A DNA stretch of 64,000 nt from Peribacillus frigoritolerans (GTDB lineage Bacteria; Bacillota; Bacilli; Bacillales; DSM-1321). The stretch spans positions 124,001 to 188,000 of the forward strand of contig NZ_JAUUTW010000006.1 of assembly GCF_030676415.1 (NCBI RefSeq), written 5' to 3'. The notes under the pieces were generated by a model. It was given only the letters and a program-made list of their open reading frames with translations. It was not told the DNA's origin and did not search any database. Below are positions 28,527 to 37,161 of this stretch, one piece after another. The translations under genes were made by a program, and so were the position numbers. The stretch's first letter is position 1. Each line of letters begins with the position of its first letter.

Positions 28527-29138
28527 ATGAAGGTATTCATTGGTTATGTCAGTTTATCCGGTAATACCGAGAAAATGGCTATACACATAAAGAATAGAAT
28601 GAAGGCTGTCGGCTGTGAAGTATATATGGAAAGATTGGATACTGTTGAAGTTGATGCCTTAAAGGATTTTGATTTGGCCTTTATTGGTTTATATACATGG
28701 AATCTTGAAGATTTACCGTATGAAGCAAACGAATTTTATGAAGAAATTGACCAAGTGGACTTTACTGGAGTGAAAGTCGCATTCTTTGGTGCCGGCGACC
28801 TGACCCATTCGAAACCCTGCGCCGCGATAGATATCCTTTCCGATAAAATGAAGCGATTTGGATGTAATGTATATGATCGAGTATTGAAAATACACCATGA
28901 AAGCAGTACTTACGAACAATTAAGGAAATGTGAAGACTTTGCCGAGCATGCCCTTTTATGGGGAAGCAATAGGAAGAAGTGGAGATTCTTCATGTGGGAT
29001 CGGATGCTAGGCAGCCCAAAATACCAAAAGTCTATATTTTTGTTAAGGAGGGTCCTTGATGATTACCCAATTAAGTGCAAAGGGAGAAGCAAGAAAAGAG
29101 GAACTTATACAAGAACTTCTGAAATTCGGGATTTTTAA
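28527..29138 (+). CDS. flavodoxin, Fur-regulated, with unusual C-terminal tail
   Basis: A 203-residue flavodoxin: FMN phosphate loop SLSGNTEKM (residues 9-17), aromatic FMN-stacking loops LYTWNLEDLPYE and FGAGDLTHSK, and core ending near residue 148. It would replace ferredoxin under iron limitation, as YkuN/YkuP do in B. subtilis. The last ~53 residues are basic and unlike flavodoxins, and the final 80 nt overlap fbpA in another frame, including its ribosome site. A frameshift or lost stop near the end of the core would explain this. AGGAAGGTG precedes the ATG. Confidence 0.85.
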   Translation: MKVFIGYVSLSGNTEKMAIHIKNRMKAVGCEVYMERLDTVEVDALKDFDLAFIGLYTWNLEDLPYEANEFYEEIDQVDFTGVKVAFFGAGDLTHSKPCAAIDILSDKMKRFGCNVYDRVLKIHHESSTYEQLRKCEDFAEHALLWGSNRKKWRFFMWDRMLGSPKYQKSIFLLRRVLDDYPIKCKGRSKKRGTYTRTSEIRDF

Positions 29139-29226
29139 AAAATATAATAAACAACTATATGAGCTACCGATAGTTGTCCTGCAAAAGGAATTCAATCACT
29201 TGAGAGGTGAATTAAAAAATGTCTAG
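29059..29226 (+). CDS. fbpA: Fur-regulated basic protein A
   Basis: A 55-residue basic protein that matches the FbpA family in size and pattern: KGEARKEELIQELLKFGIFK, then an aromatic-rich QLYELPIVVLQKEF block. FbpA in B. subtilis is a Fur-repressed small protein acting with the sRNA FsrA in the iron-sparing response. AAGGAGGG lies 6 nt before the ATG. The 5' part is inside the flavodoxin reading frame; the stop overlaps fbpB by 8 nt. Confidence 0.85.
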   Translation: MITQLSAKGEARKEELIQELLKFGIFKKYNKQLYELPIVVLQKEFNHLRGELKNV

Positions 29227-29368
29227 GAGAAGGAAATCTTATACTGAACTGCTAAAAGAAAACCGCGAACTTCTGTTGCATGACAAAATTGAAGTGGAAC
29301 GCATCTATACAAAAATCGATCAAAAAGCTATCAATGAAAAAAAGAGCAGTAAGCAAGTACAATCATGA
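29219..29368 (+). CDS. fbpB: Fur-regulated basic protein B
   Basis: A 49-residue, highly charged protein (MSRRRKSYTELLKENRELLL, then VERIYTKIDQKAINEKKSSK) with the FbpB pattern of an N-terminal basic cluster, an S-x-x-E-L-x-x-x-N segment and an L/I-E-R-I-x-x-x-I-D motif. FbpB is proposed to help FsrA repress iron-rich proteins. GAGGTG precedes the ATG, which overlaps the end of fbpA, implying coupled translation. A terminator follows. Confidence 0.82.
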   Translation: MSRRRKSYTELLKENRELLLHDKIEVERIYTKIDQKAINEKKSSKQVQS

Positions 29369-29381
29369 CTGGTTAAAAATG

Positions 29382-29415
29382 AAAACCGAAATCCATTTTT
29401 TGATTTCGGTTTTTT
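29382..29415 (+). terminator. Rho-independent terminator of the flavodoxin-fbpAB operon
   Basis: Perfect stem AAAACCGAAATC / GATTTCGGTTTT with an 8-nt loop and a T-run. Confidence 0.9.
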
Positions 29416-29526
29416 CTTTTGGTTTGTTATTGAATGATGTTGATTGCTATTGATTGAAGAAGAAGGTATTTTCTAGTTGGTTGCCGAATAAAAATCCTTT
29501 AGGTAAAACTTAGGGGGGAGTGCAAC

Positions 29527-29973
29527 TTGAAAAATGTAATAGATGGAATCAATCATTGGATAGGTTTTATACCTGAAGAGTTCAATCGGATGACAGAAAA
29601 GGAATTAAATCATCGGCCAATGTCACACAAATGGTCCAAAAAAGAGATTTTAGGACATCTATGCGATTCTGCATTGAACAATATGAATAGGTTTATCAAG
29701 ATTCAGTACGAAGAACAGCCATATGTTATACAATCATATAATCAAGACCAATGGGTATTAGTCCAGAATTATCAAGAGCGGCCAATGGATGAGATAGTTA
29801 ACCTTTTTTGTGCTATAAATAAGCAAATCATACATATAATAACGAATACACCAAATGATAGATTATCTAATCTTTGTGATATAGGAAATAATCAACAAAA
29901 ATCATTCGAGTGGCTAATAAAAGATTATCTAGAACATATGGAACATCATATTAACAATCAAATTCTAAAATAG
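29527..29973 (+). CDS. DinB-like four-helix protein
   Basis: A 148-residue all-helical protein of the DinB/YfiT type: the segment HRPMSHKWSKKEILGHLCDSALNN supplies the typical first metal-binding His near residue 45, and the C-terminal LIKDYLEHMEHHINNQI supplies the second and third His ligands. Family members are putative metal-dependent hydrolases or thiol transferases. The start is TTG with GGGGGAG at 6-nt spacing. The stop codon is itself part of the following terminator stem. Confidence 0.82.
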   Translation: MKNVIDGINHWIGFIPEEFNRMTEKELNHRPMSHKWSKKEILGHLCDSALNNMNRFIKIQYEEQPYVIQSYNQDQWVLVQNYQERPMDEIVNLFCAINKQIIHIITNTPNDRLSNLCDIGNNQQKSFEWLIKDYLEHMEHHINNQILK

Positions 29974-29999
29974 TGATCCATATGGATCACTATTTTTTT
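29970..29999 (+). terminator. Rho-independent terminator overlapping the stop codon
   Basis: Perfect palindrome TAGTGATCCATATGGATCACTA (22 nt by position 29971-29992) followed by seven T; its first three bases are the stop codon of the DinB-like gene. Confidence 0.88.
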
Positions 30000-30157
30000 A
30001 TTTATCTTTTTCAGAGCCTTTCATTAAAGGAAAATGGAAGAATAATTCGTATATCTTGTTTAGATAAGAAGGGAAGATGATCATCTGAAAAGGCTTCGTG
30101 AATCGATTGTAATTCCTTAAAGCCTTTACAGTTATTGTTTGTAGGCCGGACACATAA

Positions 30158-30838
30158 TTACATCTTTTTTTCTTCTCGATTTTTCACTTTTCGTAACAGC
30201 TTGTCATGAAGTTTGGACAAGGTGAACAATACAAGGATAGAGCCGATTAATGTTAACGACATATCCCATTGTGCGTCCCAAATATCACCCTGTATTCCTA
30301 AAAAGTCCTTTGATGCTTTTCCGCCTTTTGAAATGAGGGGACCTATCCATTCGATGATTTCATATAAGGCTCCAATGGCAAGCGCAAAACTTAAGGTGAC
30401 AGCAAATAACCAGGGTCCTTTTGTTAGAGGGGTTTTACGTATTACTATTTCTCTAATCACAATCGCAAATAAACCTTTTAGGAAATGTCCAAACCGATCA
30501 TAGTGGTTCCGGTTTAGATCGTAATGATCTTTTAGCCAATCAAATAGAGGAACTTTTGAGTACGTATAATGGGCACCGATGAACATGGTGATTGAAAGAA
30601 CGGCAATAATGAAATAGGATAATGTAGTCAGGCGGAATTTATTATATACAGCCATTACAAAAATCAGAAATACAACGGCAGGAAGTACTTCCATTGTCCA
30701 TATCAAGTATCCTTCAGGCTTAATAACTGACCAAATAAAAACTGCAGTTACTAGCAATAGTAATATTAAATGAATCAGTTTACTTTTATCTCTTCCCAAT
30801 TTTTTCACTCCAATAAATTTATCGGTTGATAGAATCAA
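30158..30838 (-). CDS. DUF2238 (YjdF-type) inner-membrane protein
   Basis: A 226-residue membrane protein with about six hydrophobic helices. The block HYDLNRNHYDRFGHFLKG followed by LAIGALYEIIEWI and KDFLGIQGDIWDAQWDM carries the conserved D-x-x-x-H, E-x-x-E-W and G-x-x-x-D-x-x-W-D-x-x-x-D residues of the DUF2238/YjdF family. Function is unknown. The longest frame begins with TTG overlapping the upstream hydrolase stop by 4 nt; a GTG ten codons inside is an alternative start. It is probably translated from the hydrolase mRNA. Confidence 0.82.
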   Translation of the reverse strand: MILSTDKFIGVKKLGRDKSKLIHLILLLLVTAVFIWSVIKPEGYLIWTMEVLPAVVFLIFVMAVYNKFRLTTLSYFIIAVLSITMFIGAHYTYSKVPLFDWLKDHYDLNRNHYDRFGHFLKGLFAIVIREIVIRKTPLTKGPWLFAVTLSFALAIGALYEIIEWIGPLISKGGKASKDFLGIQGDIWDAQWDMSLTLIGSILVLFTLSKLHDKLLRKVKNREEKKM

Positions 30839-31608
30839 ACAATTTGTGTATGGATAAAATGCTTAATACTTTCATTTAAATCATTAGCGGCTTTTGTAGG
30901 GATCTGATGCTTTGTATGATCAATGAACTTTAATTCTGTACATGGCAATTTTTCATGCAATAAATTAGCATAATGGTAAAGTGGTTTATCTTTTTTACCA
31001 TAGATCAGTAAAGTGGGCAGGTTGATTTTCTTTAGCTGATGGGTACAGTTATAATGCAAACTATAATGGTAATACTGCTCGATATTTCTGGCATCTCCCT
31101 TTAGGGCTTCATTAAACATTTCGTTGAACAAACTTTCGGTATTTGAATTGCTCCATGAAATGGAAAGTGCAAGAAGTGGAACTGCGTCTTTATTGGCAAG
31201 TGATATTCCTAAAGAAATCTTTTGTTTTAAATATTTATCCCTCACTTCAGACATTCCACCTATTACGATGCCTCCTAGAGCCCTATCGGCACAATTCAGC
31301 AAATATTCCAATACGATAGAGCCGCCGGTTGAATATCCGCATATGATTGCTTTTTTAATTTTCAAATGATCCAACAGATGTTTGATATCTTCTATAATCA
31401 GGGGATAGGTTACTGGCAGTCTTGAATACTGACTTCTTCCGTGACCCCTAATATCAAAAGTGATAACTTTGAATTCTTCGGATAATTCCTCCATTTGGTA
31501 TTGGAAATTCACACTAGTCAGTACAGGAGGATGAATAAAAACAATAGGAACCCCTTTTCCCTTAACAGAATAATGCAAGCTAATACCGTCCACATCTAAC
31601 ATTGGCAT
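30835..31608 (-). CDS. alpha/beta hydrolase
   Basis: A 257-residue alpha/beta-hydrolase-fold enzyme: oxyanion IHPPVLTS (HP in place of the common HG), DIRGHGRS, nucleophile elbow GYSTGG (Ser near residue 94), acidic residue in IYGKKDKPL and catalytic His in DHTKHQIP. Size is normal. AGGTG lies 7 nt from the ATG. It is first of a two-gene minus-strand operon with the DUF2238 membrane protein. The substrate is unknown. Confidence 0.85.
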   Translation of the reverse strand: MPMLDVDGISLHYSVKGKGVPIVFIHPPVLTSVNFQYQMEELSEEFKVITFDIRGHGRSQYSRLPVTYPLIIEDIKHLLDHLKIKKAIICGYSTGGSIVLEYLLNCADRALGGIVIGGMSEVRDKYLKQKISLGISLANKDAVPLLALSISWSNSNTESLFNEMFNEALKGDARNIEQYYHYSLHYNCTHQLKKINLPTLLIYGKKDKPLYHYANLLHEKLPCTELKFIDHTKHQIPTKAANDLNESIKHFIHTQIV

Positions 31609-31886
31609 GAATATTCACCTCAATAATCTTAAATTATTTTCAATCATTGAATGGCTATACTATTTAATAAACAACTTGATGATAAGCAATTTGGATTTTA
31701 GCGACATAAAAATAAACTTCCCATTTGAAGAGTACTTGCATATCCCTCCTGAAATAAAATTCCCTTTATAACATGTTTTTATTACTAATTGTTTTGGTAA
31801 CAAACATCTTGAATTTTTTGGTTTTATTTGAACAAGATATAAGAGTTCAGGAAATGAACAAAAATATATAAAATAAGGTGATGTAA

Positions 31887-32069
31887 ATGAAGGCAAACAT
31901 GGATAAAATTTTACCAGTTGTCGCTTCGGTTGGAGTCGGTATTGCTACTTATCAAATGTTGAGTGGAAATGGCGGGAAAATGAAAAATATGGTGCCGCTT
32001 GCCACTAACTTGATGGGAATGGGAACAGGGATGCAAGGGCAGAATCAACAGCAGTCAGATTATCAATAA
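31887..32069 (+). CDS. small conserved-type protein, hypothetical
   Basis: A 60-residue protein with one short hydrophobic segment (ILPVVASVGVGIATYQMLSG), a methionine/glycine-rich middle and a Gln-rich tail. AAGGTGATG lies upstream of the ATG, and a 38-bp palindromic terminator begins at its stop codon, so it looks like a real, separately expressed gene. I do not recognise a family; small Bacillus sporulation or membrane-associated proteins of similar composition exist. Confidence 0.65.
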   Translation: MKANMDKILPVVASVGVGIATYQMLSGNGGKMKNMVPLATNLMGMGTGMQGQNQQQSDYQ

Positions 32070-32105
32070 AACAAAATAATCCCCTTAAGGGGATTATTTT
32101 GTTTT
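32068..32105 (+). terminator. 38-bp palindromic terminator
   Basis: Perfect inverted repeat of 17 bp per arm (CAAAATAATCCCC / GGGGATTATTTTG at its heart), closed by TTAA, directly after the small gene. Confidence 0.9.
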
Positions 32106-32159
32106 ATTCAAGTGTTTCCTACCTGCCTACGAACAACATATGTAATTACATAGGTAATA

Positions 32160-32300
32160 ATGAATTTTGGAAAGCCATTCGTAGTGGTACATGAAAAACA
32201 ATCGTTAGCAATTGGAGCAGCAGTTAACACTTATATAAACTTGTCACATAGTATGGAGACAGTTATAACCTCTTTAGGTGACACACATATAAGGTTCTAA
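32160..32300 (+). other. 46-codon ORF, possible gene remnant
   Basis: A short ORF (starts MNFGKPFVVVHEKQ, ends SLGDTHIRF) without a clear ribosome site, in the 360-bp gap between the small gene and the histidine kinase. It is not recognised and may be the remnant of a decayed gene. Confidence 0.25.
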
Positions 32301-32319
32301 GCTAAGGGGTGATGAAACA

Positions 32320-32412
32320 ATGTCTCAAGTATTAGGGGTACGATATCCTGTCGTTACCCAATCTGATCGAACTTTAACTTTGATTCATATGTACGCTTAT
32401 GAATTTCTGTGA
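32320..32412 (+). other. 30-codon ORF with good ribosome site
   Basis: AAGGGGTG lies about 8 nt before an ATG that opens only 30 codons (starts MSQVLGVRYPVVTQSD). The strong initiation signal with such a short frame suggests either a real micropeptide or the 5' end of a truncated gene. It converges on the histidine kinase gene. Confidence 0.3.
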
Positions 32413-32430
32413 TTCCTATTTTCATCAAAT

Positions 32431-34155
32431 TTAGGCTGGGAGAATGATTCGAACAGTTGTGCCTTTTTGCGGTGAACTTTTTACATTAATGGATCCTCCG
32501 TGAAGCTGAACCAATTGTTTCGTTATGGCCATCCCAAGACCAGTTCCACGACCGGAATCACTTGTATTGGTACCACGGTAATAACGCTGGAAGAGCTTAT
32601 TTATAGTTTCATTGTCCATACCTATGCCATCATCTTCAATCGTAATAACCATAAGGTGTCCCTCAATAGGAGAAATAGATACTGTAATCGTAGTACCAGA
32701 AGGATTATACTGGATAGCATTCGCAATTAGGTTATCGATAATCCGTTGAAACCATTTGGTATCGATAGATGCTAAAGCTGTTTCGTTTTTCGGCTGGAAG
32801 ATGAATTTCATAGAGCTGTTAGCTGGATCATTTATGAAATGGATAATGGTTCTGCGTATGAATTCAATGATATCTACTTCTTCTTTCATAATGGGCAGAG
32901 CTTGATTTCTTAAACGGTATGTTAATGTTAGATCCTCAAGTAATTCCATCATATATCCTGATTTTTCGGCAATGATTAAGGCGAATTCCCTTGTCTCTTT
33001 TTCTGTCCACCAGTAATTTTCAGATTCAAGCATTTGAGCATAACCTGATATGGAAGCAAGAGGCGTTTTTAAATCATGCGAAAGGCCGCTTATCCATTCA
33101 TCTCTAGTTTGAGTCATTTTCCTTCGTTGAGTTTCGTTTTGCTGTAAGGTCTCCGTTAACTGTACAAGGGTGGTAATCAGATCTTTATATAACCGATATT
33201 TCCTTTTAAGCTTTCCTTTTTTATTTAACATGATAGGTCGCTGATGGAGATCGAGTGGCTGTTCATATAAACCACTTCCAAGATTTTGAATCCATTTCAT
33301 CATTGTAATCAATGGAACCCCGAATTTACGTGCATACCAGAAGGTACCCGTTAACAACAGAAGAAATAAGACTATAAAGATGATTAAAACACTTTTACTG
33401 ATGCCTTTGAACAAGTTTTCTTCTAGAGAGGTCGAACCTGAATGGCTTATGCCCACAATGATTGTCTGTTCCGTCTCTACATCAAAGAAAGCATCAACTG
33501 AATCGTGTGCACTCTCTGATAAGGTTTGAAGGTCCTGATTCGTGTATGTGATCCCTTCCTTATCCCTGCCATATCCATCTAACACCTTGCCGGTTGAATT
33601 GATTAATTGAACCCATGCCTCTTTCTCATCGATTTGCTGAAGAGTAGCAGCGGAAAGATTAAGAAGATGATTTTCCCAATCGACTCTTGACTTAACCTCG
33701 TTTAACAGACTAGTCTCATAACTTTTTCTACCGAATATAAGCATTTGTGGCTGCGGATACGTTTCATCTAATGTCCAATGGAAGTATTCCACAGGATCAG
33801 AGCTATTTTGTAGCATTAAACCGGCAAGTTCACTTTTATTAAAATGTGAAGGTACATTTTCCGAAGCATTGTAAGCTCCAATGACATCGCCTTTTGTTGT
33901 TAGGACTAGGAGCCAGCCATTCTGATTCTTTGCCAGCTGTTTTAATTCGTCATCGAAGGTCACTTTTTTACCTTGTATCGTAATCTTATCAGAAAAGAAA
34001 AGGCTATCTGCCTTAGATAAATCTTGTGTAACTTCTTCATTCATGATGGAAAAGCCAATGACCGCCCAAATGGACAATAGAATAAAGAAAAATATGATGA
34101 AAACAAGAATCAATTGGATAAAAAACGGTAAAATGAAGCGTTTATGAATGTTCAT
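32431..34155 (-). CDS. sensor histidine kinase
   Basis: A 574-residue membrane kinase. A first helix at about residues 8-32, a large extracytoplasmic sensor region (~35-260), a second helix (LIIFIVLFLLLLTGTFWYAR), then HisKA with the phospho-acceptor His in ISGLSHDLKTPLASISGYAQ, and a HATPase domain with N-box IDNLIANAIQYNPSG, DDGIGM and GRGTGLGMAI. I start at MNIHKRF, which overlaps the response-regulator stop by 14 nt; a TTG eleven codons upstream is less likely. It pairs with the adjacent OmpR-type regulator. The signal is unknown. Confidence 0.9.
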   Translation of the reverse strand: MNIHKRFILPFFIQLILVFIIFFFILLSIWAVIGFSIMNEEVTQDLSKADSLFFSDKITIQGKKVTFDDELKQLAKNQNGWLLVLTTKGDVIGAYNASENVPSHFNKSELAGLMLQNSSDPVEYFHWTLDETYPQPQMLIFGRKSYETSLLNEVKSRVDWENHLLNLSAATLQQIDEKEAWVQLINSTGKVLDGYGRDKEGITYTNQDLQTLSESAHDSVDAFFDVETEQTIIVGISHSGSTSLEENLFKGISKSVLIIFIVLFLLLLTGTFWYARKFGVPLITMMKWIQNLGSGLYEQPLDLHQRPIMLNKKGKLKRKYRLYKDLITTLVQLTETLQQNETQRRKMTQTRDEWISGLSHDLKTPLASISGYAQMLESENYWWTEKETREFALIIAEKSGYMMELLEDLTLTYRLRNQALPIMKEEVDIIEFIRRTIIHFINDPANSSMKFIFQPKNETALASIDTKWFQRIIDNLIANAIQYNPSGTTITVSISPIEGHLMVITIEDDGIGMDNETINKLFQRYYRGTNTSDSGRGTGLGMAITKQLVQLHGGSINVKSSPQKGTTVRIILPA

Positions 34156-34858
34156 GTTTACCACTATCAGAAACAAATTTATAGCCAAGTCCCCTTACAG
34201 TAATAAGATGACGCGGCTTACTTGGATTGTCCTCAATCTTTTCCCGAAGTTTACTAATATGGACCATAACGGTATTATCCTCACCTAAAAATTCTTCGCC
34301 CCACACTTTTTCATAAAGCTGGCTTTTACTAAAGAGCTGATTTGGATATTTACAGAAGAATAGCAGTAGCAGGTAAACCTGAGCTGGCAATTCTACTTTC
34401 CTACCATTCACAGTTACTTCTCCAGATAGAGTGTTTACTTGGATTTGTCCGTGCTGGTAAAACGTTTGGGAAGTGTGTGATATCCTTCCTGAATGACGCC
34501 GTAAATGTGCTTTTACCCTTGCGACAACCTCAAGTGGATTAAAAGGTTTTGTAATATAATCGTCTGCGCCTAATGCAAAACCAGAAAGTTTATCCAAATC
34601 TGTTGAACGTGCCGTAAGAAAGAAAATGGGGGCATCGGTGGTTTCCCTAATCAGAGGACAAATTTCAAAACCGCTACGATTTGGGAGCATAACATCCAGA
34701 AGGATTAAGTCATACCGTTTTGTTTGACATAAGGTCAGAGCATCCTCAGCAGTATATGCTGTATCTATATATTTAAATTCTTCTCTTTTTAGAATCGTTG
34801 TTAACATATGTAATATTGCTTTTTCATCATCTACAATCAATAATTGTGTCTCTTGCAT
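34142..34858 (-). CDS. OmpR-family response regulator
   Basis: A 238-residue two-component regulator. The receiver domain (residues 3-118) has the acidic DDE cluster, phospho-acceptor Asp in LILLDVMLP, FFLTARS and the KPF lysine. The winged-helix DNA-binding domain (about 140-232) ends with KLREKIEDNPSKPRHLITVR and GLGYKF. GGGAG lies upstream of the ATG. It is first of a two-gene operon with the histidine kinase and divergent from an ABC transporter operon, which is a plausible target. Confidence 0.93.
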   Translation of the reverse strand: MQETQLLIVDDEKAILHMLTTILKREEFKYIDTAYTAEDALTLCQTKRYDLILLDVMLPNRSGFEICPLIRETTDAPIFFLTARSTDLDKLSGFALGADDYITKPFNPLEVVARVKAHLRRHSGRISHTSQTFYQHGQIQVNTLSGEVTVNGRKVELPAQVYLLLLFFCKYPNQLFSKSQLYEKVWGEEFLGEDNTVMVHISKLREKIEDNPSKPRHLITVRGLGYKFVSDSGKHEHS

Positions 34859-35015
34859 ATGGATACTCCCATTCTATTATGATATATAAATTATCATATC
34901 ATTCGTTTACCAATTATTTAATAATTAAGGAAAAATTAAGGTGAAGTTTCTGATAGCTTAAGAAAGAACACCTATAATAGTGCTAAAGTGATTAACAGGA
35001 AGGAAGAAACCTAGT

Positions 35016-35705
35016 ATGTATGTCATCGGTAAAAGAGAATTTATCAACTTATTCAAAGGAATTAAATCAGTTATTATTGTAATGATGTTATTAGTTACCT
35101 CCTATTATTCAGCCAAGTTTTCCGACTTATTAATGTCTGGGATTGAACTTACAGCGAAGGAAGCTGAAAATATCCACACTGTTGGTCTTTTGACCCTCAT
35201 CTTACTTTTTGGCCAATTATTTGTAATGGGACTATCACACGATAGCCTAAACAGAGAAACACACGAACGCACTATCCGATTTTTAGTGACAAGAACGTCA
35301 AGAACCTCCATTATTCTGGGGAAGTTTTTAGGTATTTGGCTATTTTGGCTTATTTGCCTAACGATCTCCTTCTTGCTAATCAGCATCTTTTCACAGAAGA
35401 TTGATGTTTTTATCTTTTCTCAGATAATGAGTTTATTAACCTACCAAATAAGCTTAACAATCTTACTTTCCGTTCTCATTCCTAAGCCTGGATTTACCAT
35501 GTTCCTTGGAATCATGGTTGGGTTAGCCTTTCCTATTATTGGATTATGGGTTTCTTTTACGTCGAATGTATGGGTGAGTTGGATGAAATTCATAACCCCC
35601 TATTATTATTTGATTAGGGAAGACTATACCTTTTTGGTGATTGTTTTATTAGCAGGTATCATGCTCGTTATCGCCAATCTGATTTTCAAAAGGAGGGAAT
35701 GCTGA
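35016..35705 (+). CDS. ABC-2-type transporter permease
   Basis: A 229-residue membrane protein with about six hydrophobic helices and the conserved first cytoplasmic segment LNRETHERTIRFLVTRTSRT-S-IILGKF typical of ABC-2 permeases. AAGGAAG precedes the ATG. Its TGA shares one base with the ATG of the ATPase gene, so the two are translationally coupled and form one transporter. The substrate is unknown; the divergent two-component system suggests envelope-stress or antimicrobial control (inference). Confidence 0.88.
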   Translation: MYVIGKREFINLFKGIKSVIIVMMLLVTSYYSAKFSDLLMSGIELTAKEAENIHTVGLLTLILLFGQLFVMGLSHDSLNRETHERTIRFLVTRTSRTSIILGKFLGIWLFWLICLTISFLLISIFSQKIDVFIFSQIMSLLTYQISLTILLSVLIPKPGFTMFLGIMVGLAFPIIGLWVSFTSNVWVSWMKFITPYYYLIREDYTFLVIVLLAGIMLVIANLIFKRREC

Positions 35706-36610
35706 TGAACGCCATCGAAACAACGCAGCTAAAGAAATCATATGGAGCGGTACCGATCGTAAAAGGAATTGATCTTATCGTGGAAAAAGGAGAAATCTTT
35801 GGTTTTCTAGGTCGTAACGGAGCTGGTAAATCAACCTTCATCAATATGTTAACCGGCATTATTCAACCCAACTCTGGAACCTATTCACTCCTAGGTGTAA
35901 AAGGTCCAAATGATCAAGTAAAGAAGAGGATTGGGGTAATGCCCGATTACTCCACATTATATGGCTCGTTAACGGCGGTTGAGCATTTGAAATTTTTATC
36001 AGCGCTTTCAGGAAATCCAGCAGGAAAAGATAGGTGCATTGAAGTCCTCCAGTTAGTTGGTCTTGAATCTCATGCTCATAAAAAAGCCGCTAAATTTTCA
36101 TTCGGTATGAAAAAGAAGCTTGGAATTGCACAAGCCATCATCCATGAACCTGAGCTAATCTTTCTTGATGAACCAACTTCCGGTTTGGATGCGGAATCCG
36201 CAATCCATATCCACAAGCTGATCAAGGATCTGCAAAAAAGAGGGGCGACTATTTTCATGACATCCCATAATCTTTATGAAGTAGAGAAAATATGTACCCG
36301 AATTGCGATTATGAAAGAAGGACAGATTGTTAGTATTGGCACAATGGAAGAACTTAGAGACTTATATAGGTCAACGATAACGGTCAAGCTTAAGCATTCT
36401 TCGGTGCCGAAATCAGAACAAGTAAAATTACATCAGTGGCTGGAGTCAGTTGGGACAAAACTGGAAATGAAAGATTCTTACGTGACTATCAATGTTGATG
36501 ATGAGAAAAAGATTGCTGATATGATTCGAGCTTTCAATCAGTGTAAGGTTGATGTTTTGCGTGTAAATGTAAAAGAACCTTCACTAGAAGAAATCTTTTT
36601 GGCCGAATAG
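35705..36610 (+). CDS. ABC transporter ATP-binding protein
   Basis: A 301-residue ATPase of the CcmA/NatA type. Walker A GRNGAGKST, signature FSFGMKKKLGIAQAI (relaxed from LSGGQ, as common in ABC-2 exporters), Walker B LIFLDEPTSGLD and the H-loop MTSHN; a C-terminal ~80-residue accessory domain follows. I use the ATG preceded by AGGAGG at 8-nt spacing; another ATG six bases earlier is too close to it. It partners the upstream permease. Confidence 0.93.
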   Translation: MNAIETTQLKKSYGAVPIVKGIDLIVEKGEIFGFLGRNGAGKSTFINMLTGIIQPNSGTYSLLGVKGPNDQVKKRIGVMPDYSTLYGSLTAVEHLKFLSALSGNPAGKDRCIEVLQLVGLESHAHKKAAKFSFGMKKKLGIAQAIIHEPELIFLDEPTSGLDAESAIHIHKLIKDLQKRGATIFMTSHNLYEVEKICTRIAIMKEGQIVSIGTMEELRDLYRSTITVKLKHSSVPKSEQVKLHQWLESVGTKLEMKDSYVTINVDDEKKIADMIRAFNQCKVDVLRVNVKEPSLEEIFLAE

Positions 36611-36678
36611 GTTAAATAAATATGAGTTTATAAAGCACATTGATTTAAAATATAGGCGGTGATTTTATTCATTCTTTA

Positions 36679-37161
36679 ATGAGCTTACCTCAAAAAAGAT
36701 TATCCAAGGATGCGATAAAAGTGTGGATGTTAAGTGAAATGGTCACAAATCTAATCGCATTCATCATTCTTGGAGTCTTACTTTACCTAGATTATCGTTT
36801 TTCTTGGAAAGAGTGGATCGGCTGGATTCTGATTTGGATTACAGCTATCTCTGTGCTAGGTGCAGTCTGGTCTTTGATTAGCCCTTTTCTACTGTATAAA
36901 AACTGGCGCTTTGATGCAGATGAAGAGTTTTTACAATTAAAATCAGGTGTACTAAATGAAGTGCATGAACTTGTCCCAATGACAAAAATTCAATCGGTTG
37001 CTACCAAACAAGGACCGTTACTTAGAAAATACGGACTCTGTTCAGTTTCAATTGAAACGATGGGTTCCTCTCACTCGATACCAGCGCTACCAAAAGAGGT
37101 TGCCATCAAGTTAAGGAATCAGATTGCTCAATATGCAAAAATTAAGGAAGTGGTGCAATGA
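36679..37161 (+). CDS. bacterial PH-domain membrane protein (YdbS-like)
   Basis: A 160-residue protein with two N-terminal helices (about residues 20-40 and 45-70) followed by a bPH_2 domain (WRFDADEEFLQLKSGVLNEV, ELVPMTKIQSVATKQGPLLRKYGL). It resembles B. subtilis YdbS, whose pair YdbST has been linked to resistance to foreign antimicrobial compounds. The ATG lacks a well-placed ribosome site: GGCGGTGA sits 16 nt away, so an upstream non-ATG start (in-frame ATT at 36667) is possible. It overlaps the next gene by 4 nt. Confidence 0.85.
   Translation: MSLPQKRLSKDAIKVWMLSEMVTNLIAFIILGVLLYLDYRFSWKEWIGWILIWITAISVLGAVWSLISPFLLYKNWRFDADEEFLQLKSGVLNEVHELVPMTKIQSVATKQGPLLRKYGLCSVSIETMGSSHSIPALPKEVAIKLRNQIAQYAKIKEVVQ

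Noticed and set aside
29971-29992. 22-bp palindrome as an operator
   Set aside because: Directly follows and overlaps a stop codon and is followed by seven T, so terminator is the simpler reading.
31660-31896. 78-codon minus-strand ORF upstream of the hydrolase
   Set aside because: AT-rich chance frame without ribosome site; it overlaps the promoter area of the plus-strand small gene.
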